Shown here piece after piece: positions 35,548-44,981 of a stretch of 64,000 nucleotides of DNA. This stretch comes from Dipteris shenzhenensis (taxonomy: Eukaryota > Polypodiophyta > Polypodiopsida > Gleicheniales). Each line of letters starts with the position of its first letter. Position 1 is the stretch's first letter. Below the pieces are notes generated by a model. It searched no databases and was not told the origin of the DNA. It saw only the letters and a program-made list of their open reading frames with translations. The position numbers and the translations under genes were made by a program. Location: assembly GCA_047967505.1 (NCBI GenBank), contig CM106538.1, one strand, 5' to 3'.

Positions 35548-37100
35548 CTATACTCTAGAATGATTGTGGGAGGCAAGCAACATCATTTTCTCCATGAGAT
35601 AGTCAGTCTTAGAATGTTCTTCCTCATCATTTCGACTACTTGATCGATAGGTTTTGAGTTTATATGCAAAAGTTATAAAAGATGCTTTGGAAATCGACTC
35701 TACAATTACGATTGACAAAAAAGGCCCACACTGGCTTGTTCAAAGGATATGCACCATTTCTTTTGAGTGGTTGGATCACTATATTCCGACTTGAGGTAAA
35801 AAAATTTATGGTTGTTTCTTTTCACTGCCTACAATCAACAAATTGGTAGAAGCAATATAGGAAGATGAACAGCCACAACTAGAGATGACTTAATCTTAGG
35901 GCATGAGGACAGAAAAGCTCCATATTCTTATAGCATCATGTGATTTCAAGAATGAAAATCGCAACGGGGATGTCACTCTCCTAAGCGAAAAACCACGGCT
36001 ATTTAATTTGGACGAAAGCAATAAGACTAAATGAAGAATCCAGAGCTACAGATGAAACAAGGACAAATAGATGCACTATATGCATGTTATTGCTTTGACA
36101 ACAATCGGCAATTTCTCTTGTCAGCTTATGTGATACACAGTTCTATCACCCATCATGGAGATCATATGACTTAGAATGATCACATTGGATAATTTATTCT
36201 CGAAATGGCATACACCACCCATATGTACATGTCAATAGACAACTTTAGCATCTCCTCTTATTTAGAAATTTCCAAGTTTTTTTGCTAATGCATCACCATG
36301 CATATCATTTTGTTCATAGCCCCTTGACAGTAGGCCCTACACTTGTGCTTTCACTTCCTTTTTATCTTTGTTTAATAAACGTGTATCCCACCAACGTCCT
36401 GGTACATCTATCAACATCAGCCAAGACTAAAAGCCCTGGCCCTTTTATATATCTTGAGAGAAAGAAAACCTTTTATGGCTTGCCCACCATAAAGCTTGAA
36501 AGAAAGTTCTGTTTGAGAAAGACCATAAAACATGATGATAATAATTTAAAGGAAGACAATCATTAGGCCTGTGCCAGACTGAAATACATACTCCTGTGTC
36601 AATAATGCACTAGACTACCGGCACTGCTTATTATGGTTCTAGCCACTGTCCCTGTTTTTACTCTTACAAGCTCAGCAAAACCAAAAGTTAAGACTTCCTC
36701 ACCGTACTTTACCACATCCTCATTTCATGTACCTTTCTTTCTCCCTTCTCTAATGGGTGTAAGCTTCAATATTCTATGCCCTGTCCAAGCATCACCAACA
36801 CCCTCTCGTGTGTGAACGCTCCAACCTCTCTTACGTCATTAGAGACAGGCTTGCCTAAATCCCCATGCTATTCACTGAATGGCCTCATATATAAGTAGAC
36901 ATGATAGTCATAACAACATGTAGAAGAAGAAAAACTGTGCATGCCATATTCTCAATTAAAGCAAAAAAGAGAGTGTGACTCAGAATTTCTAATGCATATG
37001 TGACAAAAACCAGACAAAAGAGAGAAATAATAAATATACACGACAGAACCAGAAATATACTGTCCTAAGACCATTCCTATGTGGTTGAGAGGTTGCTTAC
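35548..37100. other. Decayed retroelement interior and intron sequence
   Basis: No domain recognised. Short open stretches (36282-36566) lack known motifs. From about 36880 to 37100 the sequence is the 5' end of the host intron next to the donor at 37100. Confidence 0.4.
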
Positions 37101-37470
37101 CCAAATTAACATTCTGCTTTCTTAGAAAATACAGTGAAGAACCAAATCCAATTGCCAAGATAAGACCAGGCACATCTGCATGTGTGTTCAAAGATGACTC
37201 CGATGAAACTCCAGTTGCAAAGGTCCAAACCATCAATCCTGCATATACAGCAGTTTGAGTTCCAAGAGCAGTAGGTGATGGACTCTCCACAGCAACAGGA
37301 GATTTAATGAGGGCATCTCTGATCCACTGCGGTCCTCCATTACTCCCGAGAATCGAGGAGCTACTGGAAACCTTTTTCACATCAGCATAGCGAACACTGT
37401 TGTCAACAACTTTCCCTGACCTGCGCTGCATCAAACTCTGCATAAGTAGCAGATCGTATGCAGCCTCTAC
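37101..37470 (-). CDS. CPP1-like (DUF3353) protein, internal exon
   Basis: A 370-nt exon begins after acceptor GTGAATGCAG (37471 side) with VEAAYDLLLMQSLMQRRSGK, continues through VRYADVKKV and a serine-rich stretch, then two membrane segments (about TQTAVYAGLMVWTFATGV and VPGLILAIGFGSSLYFL), and ends NVNLG at donor GTAAGC. The 123 codons plus one base join in phase with the exon at 22351. The family (CPP1-like, Pfam DUF3353) has a degenerate J-like N-terminus, encoded upstream and not found in this window. Expected site: chloroplast membrane. Frame and splice sites are intact, so I treat it as functional. Confidence 0.87.
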
Positions 37471-37936
37471 CTGCATTCACAAATAATGCCTTGCTATCAA
37501 AATAACTCCGTAGCTTTAATTACAATCACACAAAAAGTGACAAACGTTTGGAACTATATTGCAAGCTAATGTCACATCAGAACTGCAGAGAAAGGAGGAC
37601 AGGCTAAACACTTCACCACTCTGCCAGAGGGTGAAATTTGCTGGCATATGCATAGACATTGGAGTCTTTACACAAACTAAAAAGTGTGAGCCTTGAGTAA
37701 ATACTATTAGCTGAATTACGACAACACAATCACCTCACAACTGTAAACATCATTTCAAGCATAGAATAAACATAGAGAGAAATGTTTAAAATGGGGAAAA
37801 AAACACTAGAGCTGTCAGAGAAGAGAGTTGCTTGCTGTAGCCACTCTCACATGGCGGAAAGAGATAGATTAATACCACACAACGCCACTCCAAGAGCCAA
37901 CTCACTCCATATGAAAAGACACTTCAGATCGACAGA
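37471..37936 (-). other. Upstream intron of the host gene, nothing recognised
   Basis: It begins with the acceptor tract of the exon at 37470. AT-rich and without coding motif. No exon encoding the N-terminal J-like region (which in this family precedes VEAAYD) was seen here or further right. Confidence 0.5.
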
Positions 37937-38300
37937 GAGAGAAAGAAAGAAAGATGTATTAACTCTGCGGAAGGCCTCGCGGGCCTATGGGACAAGGTAC
38001 AAAGTACACCAAAAAGGATGATCTCATACAAGCCCAAGTGGGCTGGAGCAAAGGGCGCGCTAAGGCCCTTGCTGAGTGCTAAGACTGCTAAACTGATAAA
38101 CTGAAAATCTGATAACTCTGCAGAGCTCAATAGCTCGACCAAAATCAAAATCAGATATAACCCAGAGACTAGCAACCATCTGAGAGATGTAGCATGCTGA
38201 GAGCTGAGACTTTCCATCATGCCAACACTAACCAAAGGAGAAATGGAGGCTTCTTGGAAGTATGGGAAACTCTGACTCTTGCCAGGGGTATATCCTGACA
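37937..38300 (-). mobile_element. LINE 3' end
   Basis: The minus strand reads ...AAGGGCCTTAGCGCGCCC, then CCCATAGGCCCGCGAGGCC, TTAATACATC and (TTTC)n. Same 3' block as 24000-24168. The adjacent frame has no domain. This is a 5'-truncated LINE insertion. Confidence 0.65.
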
Positions 38301-40214
38301 ATAAATTGCTCCCATGTACTCCTCTCTACTGCCAGCATCTCCCAGAAGGATGCTACACCCTACTTATCCTCCCCTTAGTCTAAATTGTTAAATTTTCCTA
38401 ACAACAATCCAAAAGTCTACATCTAGGAGGCTCCATCAGCTGCCTCCAAAAAAAACAAGCCGTTGCTACCTACAAGTAGGATCATAGACATTAAAGATCC
38501 CTATTCTTAAAGTCACCTGAATGAATGCCCGTCTAGACTAGTGTGTCAGAAATGCTATGTCCAAGGACCCAAATAGATTTCTACTATTTTGGTATTAAAT
38601 TTGGTGGTTTTGGCATCATCATTGTGTCTGGGTGGTAGGCTGAAATGAACAGTAGAGTTGTACCCAAAGATTCGAATAGTGAAATCCAAAAGTGACTAGA
38701 ATGCCCCTGCTCAATGAAAATAGTGCACAGTGCACCCACTGGCCCCAAATGCCTTGGCGCCCCTTACGGTATTTATTTAATGCTTCTGAATGGAAATGCT
38801 TTACAACAAGGGTTCAACCCTGCTTCGTTCCTCTCTACAGATCCTCTACTTGTCTTCAAGGCATCTAATCCAAGTGCACCACTAGAATTCACACTGGCAA
38901 GGCATACTCAGGCATCCATACCTCTGACAAACTGAGTTTAAGGCAGCCTCAAGGCTATCACATGCATCCACAGTGTCCTTAGGCCTTCCATAGGAGCACC
39001 CTTGCCTCTGGGTGCTTGCTAGAACCTGTAGGAGTCCTAAAAGGACTGCAAACAACACGCATGCACTGCAAAAAGCTGCAAAACAAGAAAGAACCAAGGA
39101 AAAACAGAACCTGGAACCAATTCCTGCTGTCTGTGGTAGAGGGGCGAGCTCCTTCCTTGCACCTATCCTTTGTCCAGGCTCCCCGGAAGGTGCAAGTGTC
39201 TTCCAACAATCCGGATAAGAGAGAAATAAAGGTGAAGAGCGGAGGGTGAACAAGAAAAAGCTGTAGAGGAAAGATGGTCCACAAATCTGCCCTGAAATGA
39301 CTGCCTCGAAATCTGTGCATGAGTCCTCCTAAGAGAGGATGCCAAAAGCAGCAGAGAAAGTTGCTCCTGCAGCCTGCACTAGTCCAGAACAGCTCTAGTA
39401 ACCACCACGCAACAAGAAACACGTGCAGAAAGGTCCAGCATAGGAAAAGACAACCTCGGGCACCTGCTGGACGATGCCGTACACGTCCGTACGGATTCCG
39501 CACGAACGTCCGTACAGCCCGTACGAAAAAATGACTTCTAGCACTTCCTAGAAGTGCATACTAGCCTAGGAATAGCCAAAACACGCTTAAAACGGCTCAA
39601 AACAGGCTTGAAACAGCTCAAACAGCTCAATAACAGCACAAGAACAACAGAAAACGTCCGACACCTCTGGGAGAGTGAGGGGAGAGAGATGGAAGGTGGG
39701 GGAAGGGCATGCATACACATGTATGACAAATGGCACCTCCTTCTTGCCATTTGCCCCTTCATTAAAGTCCTAACACCCATACCAATGACAACGTTGGTTG
39801 CCCTTGGGGCCAACTTTTAGACCGCTCTTTTAAAGTCTTTGCCTTGCCCCTGGGACCTAGTGGTGCACCTAGACTTTGCCCCTAGGAACTTCTAGGAAGT
39901 GTGCACTTCCTCTAGCCAATCCCTCATGGCCAAACCATTACAAGACTTCACCATGGTTAATCTCGGGTTAAGCATAGGTTGAGTTACGAAGATACTTTAC
40001 ATCACTTTTCACGTTCCCATGACACGTGTGTCAAGTCAATGATTGACCAGCAAAGCCACATGTGTGTCAAGACATGTCAAAAACTTGTCATGGTGAAAAA
40101 TCTTCTCTTTCTTAAATCATTGTTTCATGAGTGCAACATTCAAATGCACAACATGCAATATCATCGCAACCTCTCCCTGGTAGGAGATGGTGCTGACAAC
40201 TGATATTTGCTATT
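38301..40214. other. Unassigned, repeat-derived
   Basis: No supported gene. A GTAC-rich stretch at 39466-39530 (gtacacgtccgtacgg and similar) resembles the leaders at 51690-52110 and 58190-58330, so a retroelement leader fragment is possible. An inverted repeat cttctag/ctagaag flanks cacttc at 39535-39554, and 39580-39640 repeats aaacagctcaa-type units. Confidence 0.4.
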
Positions 40215-40366
40215 GAAAAGAAGTCCACTACTCATCCTACCATCCCTCCCTATAGCTACTGGCAGAGTATAAAGTAGTATTAAGGCTACTGAAAAGAAGT
40301 CCACTACTCATCCTACCATCCCTCCCTATAGCTACTGGCAGAGTATAAAGTAGTATTAAGGCTACT
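40215..40366. repeat. Perfect 76-bp tandem duplication
   Basis: gaaaagaagtccactactca...attaaggctact occurs at 40215-40290 and again at 40291-40366 without a mismatch. Recent slippage or an assembly artefact. Confidence 0.9.
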
Positions 40367-40499
40367 GACACATCTGATTGTGGAGCTCATACTAGAGGCG
40401 ATGGGAGGTATCCAGGTTCACCCTTCCCAAGCTATGGTCAGCATTTGGACCGACATAGTACACAGTGCACACTCTGATGGCCATATGGGCGAGCATGCA

Positions 40500-40752
40500 G
40501 GGATCCTCTAGAGCAGCCACTGCTAGGAGAGTTACTTTCTTTAGAGTTTGGAGAGATCTCCTTTCTTCTCTGAGTCTCCGTCGGGGTTGAGGTGGTATTT
40601 TCAGCCTCCGCCTTGGTCTTTTATTAGCTCCTTTGGAGCTGTTTTTTTCCCTCATGCATTGCATGATGTACTCCCACATTTAAGCTTGCTCTCGCGGTTT
40701 TCATTCATACTTAATGAAGTAATTTTCTTGAAAAAAGAAAGAAAGAAAGGAA
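40500..40752 (+). mobile_element. LINE 3' end (plus strand)
   Basis: A 3' UTR-like sequence (gcctccgccttggtctttta, then ttttcattcatacttaatga) ends in aaaaaagaaagaaagaaagg. It fits the untranslated end of plant LINEs with an A-rich tail. No ORF remains. Confidence 0.5.
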
Positions 40753-40929
40753 GTTGATATTTGCCAGCAATTGGCAGCCCTACAGAGGAAGGGGCGGAAG
40801 TGTTCTATTGTTGCTTGGATTCAGGAGTGCCTTGCTACAGTAAGGACTCACCAGCAACTATTGTTAGATGAGAGAGCAACACTGCTACTTTTCATCTTGG
40901 TTTCTCCGTGGAGAGACTGGGCATAGGCT

Positions 40930-42480
40930 TCACAATGGGTGTAATCTGCCTGAGACCTGAGGTACACTACATACAAGTCACACATTGGTCACTCAAATAG
41001 TGCACAGCCAAATTGGGGGCAAAGGTCTCTTTCATGATGTAGTGGGCCCTCAACATAGGCATGGAACCTATCATGTCTTTGGTACGGTGATGCACAGATT
41101 TGGAATACTCCCCTTCCAATCCCCCTCCAAAATCACATAAGTACGATGTGGTGGTGCAGGCTCCTACTCATAAACAAGCCTTGTTCTCCTAAGCCTCTTC
41201 TCCATGAGTTGGACCATAATGAGCTAGAATATACACTTGACTCTCCAAATATGCCAAGCTGAAATGCTAGCCAGAATCTCCCAAGACGTGTCTACTAAGA
41301 CATGAGCAGCTCTGAAAGGAGTGAAGAGAAAGGGAACAAGACTCCACTAAGTGTCGCCGTACAATGAGAGCTGGATCTGGATCCTGTCCCTTGAAAAACA
41401 CCTGAGGACCAGTAAGAGATAACAAAGCTATTGAACCCCAGGTCATATAGAAAGGTGCTGTATGAAAGATACTGAATATCCTAGCAACACCTTTCCAGAT
41501 CGTCCTAGCCTCTCTGTACTCCCAGCTGCAATGCTATACTGACTCAGCTGCAATGCTATACTGCCCGCATGTCACTCCTAGTGTGCAAAGCATACATATC
41601 CGATGCTTCCTAGGTATGCATGCTGCTCTCCCCGTCTCGATCCTCAACTAATGAGATGAAACACGGATCTAGCCTATGGCAATCCTCAGTGCATGCGAGA
41701 CTCATCTGTCCTCAAGATACTGGGGTCTGATGATGAATCTCTCCTCTGATACTCTCAAGAAGTGGTCGCGGTAGAACTGGGACTTGGTGGGCAGCTCCTA
41801 GTCCCCCCCCCAGTACGAGATGTATGGAGCTTAAGGAAATTTAACCGTATGATACATTGATCTCATCTTGCGGGATTGACTCAAGGGTGCGTCCATGCTG
41901 CACTAAAAAGGGTGGGAGCCTGTCCATCTAGATATCGTGCCTGGTCAATCATGTGGATATTCATGCATACCATGTGTTTGCTCCGCTCTTTGCCAGTCGT
42001 CTAGATGACTCCAAGGCCAGTCTCGGTAATCTCCATCCAGGCAAGTCCCAGACTCTGTGGATGAAAGTCACTGTCTGAAAGATGGCATCAATCTGTAGGT
42101 AAGTCATGGTGAACTCTACATGTACTATCTCATGTGAAACTGAGGGCTTACTCGAATCATCATGGACCCCATAGTCACCTATAGCCGCTCAAATTCCCTC
42201 CACTCGGTCTTCGGTAAGTCACACCCCCAGAAATGTGTTGCATACATGGCCATCGGCCGCACTATTGTGTCGAAGAGCAAGCTCTTCGTTGGTGGATCCT
42301 GAAAGTGTGCCTGGAAGCATTGTCTCTCTAGTCGGGCCAAAGAAGGAGAGGGCTAGGGAAGAGGATGAAGAAGCTGATAGCCCAATGTACCTTCACTACT
42401 CGCTATCCGTCCCTCAAAAACACCTCCTCTCTGGTCTGAAAATGCCCTTCAAAGTCACCCCATGCTGGGCACCCAAATAG
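40930..42480 (-). pseudogene. LINE ORF2 C-terminal part, degenerate
   Basis: Minus-strand motifs: NSAADGHVCNTFLG and TEWREFERL near 42240-42170 (post-RT region), LRIETGRAACIPRKHRICML near 41640-41590, then CSWEYREARTIWKGVARIF near 41530-41470 and LTGPQVFFKGQDPDPALIV near 41420-41365. These match the zf-RVT/C-terminal region of a plant LINE. A 22-bp duplication (gctgcaatgctatactg) at about 41525-41565 and many stops disable it. It is a family distinct from the 26-30-kb LINE. Confidence 0.7.
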
Positions 42481-42526
42481 TCCACTCCTCGCACACGCTC
42501 CTCCTACAAGACACCTCCTAACAGCA

Positions 42527-42614
42527 CCCTAAACCTCCCCTCTGTATGTTAGCTCAACACTCCCTCTGCTCCCTAAACCTCGCCTCTGTTGTTAGCTCAA
42601 CACTCCCTCTGCTC
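42527..42614. repeat. 44-bp tandem duplication
   Basis: ccctaaacctc[c/g]cctctgt..gttagctcaacactccctctgct occurs at 42527-42570 and 42571-42614 with a few differences. It lies in the leader of the minus-strand retroelement whose PBS is at 42632-42648. Confidence 0.75.
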
Positions 42615-42631
42615 CTCGGGTCTCTAGCCAA

Positions 42632-42648
42632 CTGTGGCTCTGATACCA
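42632..42648 (-). promoter_or_regulatory. tRNA primer-binding site (minus strand)
   Basis: The minus strand reads TGGTATCAGAGCCACAG, an initiator-Met type PBS. It places a 5' LTR to the right and the element body to the left, where only leader sequence and then a LINE are found. Confidence 0.85.
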
Positions 42649-42650
42649 TG

Positions 42651-43005
42651 TGAAGAGAGCAGAGGAAATGAACAAAAATGGAGAGAGAGAGTACATCTCA
42701 CACACATCACACTGAGAGAGAGAGAGAGAGAGGAGCAGGAGAGAACTGCAAGTGATCTCTAGCAAAAGCCCCTCTATACCAACAGGCTGCTCTAGAGCTG
42801 AACACAACCGCTCAACAACCACCACAAGGAGCTGCTCACTAGTGTGGAAGAACTGCTCCACAACCTGCTCCAGAAGATGGAAGGACTCCTCCACCACAAT
42901 GGCTGGAAGGACTGCTCCTGTGAGTGGGTAATGAGGGGAGGAGGGAGGCCCATATATAGCAAAGCATGAAGAGACATGCCCCGAAAGTGCTTTACCTTGC
43001 TTTAA

Positions 43006-43008
<3 letters not shown>
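42651..43008 (-). repeat. 5' LTR of an otherwise missing retroelement
   Basis: On the minus strand, a TATA-like GCTATATATGGGCC (rc of 42947-42960) is followed by a transcribed-type region ending CTCTTCA two bases before the PBS. A (GA)n run is at 42715-42733. The outer edge is unclear and lies near the (CT)n at 43011-43048. Confidence 0.6.
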
Positions 43009-43048
<40 letters not shown>

Positions 43049-43049
<1 letters not shown>

Positions 43050-43150
43050 GCAGGGACTTGTCGACTCAGCTTCACCTATCGTGACGAGCCAATGGAGATA
43101 GTGCAGTCCTACACATATTTGGGAGCAATCTTCACAGGACCCCTTTTCAC
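43049..43150 (+). pseudogene. LINE RT fragment
   Basis: Plus-strand LSFTYRDEPMEIVQSYTYLG then AIFTGPLFT matches the TYLG...F motif after the catalytic core of LINE RT. It follows (CT)n (43011-43048) and is fused to a truncated gypsy LTR at 43152. Confidence 0.65.
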
Positions 43151-43151
43151 G

Positions 43152-43233
43152 AGGTACTACACTACTTTAACTTTCCTGCAAATTCTACTGAACTTAGTAG
43201 TGTTTACTGTTAGTTAGGAGCAGTCCTGTTGCA
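43152..43233 (+). repeat. Truncated 5' LTR of chromovirus-type gypsy, with PBS
   Basis: The last 82 bp of the LTR (aggtactacactactttaac...gagcagtcctgttgca) match the end of 49038-49489. The PBS TTGGTATCAAAGCAC follows at 43234-43248. The first 370 bp of the LTR are missing. Confidence 0.85.
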
Positions 43234-43248
43234 TTGGTATCAAAGCAC

Positions 43249-43920
43249 TTTTCGTGGGAATTTGTGGGAAATTCTTTGTCCAATCACTTTGAAATTTGGA
43301 GCATCTACTCTTGAGCCTACGGCCTACCTTTGTGCAAAAATTCAGTGCCAGAAGTGCTCTCTGTTGTGAGCTGCCACATGGCAAGCTCTGAGAAACCCTG
43401 ATTTTCAAAGTGCTCAGAATTTGGGGCTTCTTGCATCAGTGAAAAGCCCTTGCTTCCCTAATCATTTCTATGTGTGGGAATCCTAAAATGGAGTATTGAA
43501 TTAACATTGAGGGTTTTTTCTCTCTAGCGCAAGAATGTGAGGAAATTGACGATCTGCTGCTTCGCTACACCAAATAAGGTTAGATATGGCTTGAACTGTT
43601 CGCCCTAAGCTCCAATGTCTGCCCTCATAGTTTGGTGGAAATCCGAGCTTGGATGGAGGAGTTATGAAGAAATCCGACTGCTAGCTAAGAAGATTTGCGA
43701 CGATCTAGGAGCTGACCATTCCGGTTTCTGATTTGCCTTTCCCCAAGGAGTCGCCTCTGCTTTAGGAACTCCCACACCAAGTTCCAACAAGATACAGGTC
43801 TGTTGCGTGGGATCTTCCCCGATTTTCTTTGTTTGGAATTGACGCGTACATTGCCTAGTAAATGACCTGAATACATGTCACTTCGTAATTACTCGTAGCT
43901 GTTGTTGAGGTGTCGTTCTA
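43249..43920 (+). other. Leader of chromovirus-type gypsy
   Basis: Untranslated region between the PBS and the inverted gag. No ORF. Its join with the reversed gag segment is somewhere near 43870-43970. Confidence 0.55.
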
Positions 43921-43950
43921 ACTGCTGGAACCACTCCACAAAGCTTCATG

Positions 43951-44757
43951 TCAAATGAAGGAGGAATCTTCCAGATGAAGAACAGCAAATCTGATTTTAC
44001 CTTGATCACCCTTTGGATATAGAAGGAAGTAGTCATCTATGTTGCTGAGCCATTCCTCCAATTCCTCAGGAGAGGTAGAATCACCTTTGAACTTAGGAAG
44101 TATAATCTTGCCTTTCATTTCTTTGTCTTGATGAACAGGTCCTTTTGATTCAATAGATTTAACTATTTGTATATATTGCTGGAATGTCATTGCTGCCCTA
44201 AGGTCTTCTGATAGCAACTTATATTCATGGAATTTTTGACACAACTCTTTAGCTACTGAACTGTTCTTATCCATATGAGCTGTAACTCCACTAGAGTGAT
44301 AGGTCCTTCGGGCAGAAGCCATAAAACCAACCGGTTCAGTTACATGTATAGGATCATCATCATCATCATCTGAACCTGAGTCTCCATCAATTTGGGGATC
44401 CACAGGTCTCTTTCCATCATAAATTTGGCTTCTCTTGAACTGGTCAAACCTTTTATTAAAAGTGGCAGACATGTTCTGCATCCTTTGGTCAATCCTCTGA
44501 TTATTGGTCTTAATCTCATTAGTTAACTCCTTGAATATCTGTAGCATTGGGTCCATACAACTCTTTGTGATCTGCTCTTGGTTAAGGGATGCTTGTACTT
44601 GAGGAGTTGCTGCTAAATCCCCTTGAATATTGCTAACATGAGGATCATTGGGCTCAGAAACTACAGTTTGATCATCAATTGCTTTCCTCTCTGAGATGGA
44701 ATCAAGGATTCCCATTGGCTGCTTACTAGCTTGACCCGTAGACCTCTTTACAGGCAT
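43951..44757 (-). pseudogene. Gypsy gag, inverted relative to pol
   Basis: A 268-residue frame on the minus strand: ILDSISERKAID near the N-terminus, a coiled segment (ELTNEIKTNNQRIDQRMQNM), an acidic DGDSGSDDDDDDP, then a gag capsid start (LPKFKGDSTSPEELEEWL, YFLLYPKGDQGKIRFAVLHL) ending LEDSSFI. The capsid region breaks where KALQW-type sequence is expected. The pol that should follow lies on the other strand from 44982. The segment including its short upstream part (to about 44980) therefore appears flipped. Confidence 0.75.
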
Positions 44758-44981
44758 CTTTAATGACTCGAATCAAGAGTAAATGCATTGTCTTAAGCCC
44801 TGATCAAGAATAGCTCAATTTCCAAGGAGTAACAGACTGTTGCAAGGCTCCTTTTGCACACTGTGTAAACCAATCTGTATAGAGACCTATGTAGGTCTTT
44901 GAATTCTTTGGACAGCCAATTCCCTGTCAAAGCTATAGCCAGAAGCGCTGTTCGACAATATACTACTGTACCAAACTGTCA

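Larger units (their letters stand above)
22352..37100 (-). other. 14.7-kb intron of the CPP1-like gene, filled with transposons
   Basis: It is bounded by a minus-strand donor TTGG|GTAAGC (37101/37100) and acceptor TTTTGCAG|GAAAGG (22352/22351). Joining the exons keeps the conserved LGKAAAL motif in frame. The intron contains LINE, copia, gypsy and inverted-repeat sequences in both orientations. Size and content resemble gymnosperm or fern introns. Confidence 0.8.

Noticed and set aside
38882-39503. Minus-strand frames with hydrophobic runs at 38.9-39.5 kb
   Set aside because: No homologous copy, no splice context and no domain; composition-driven open frames in unassigned repeat DNA.
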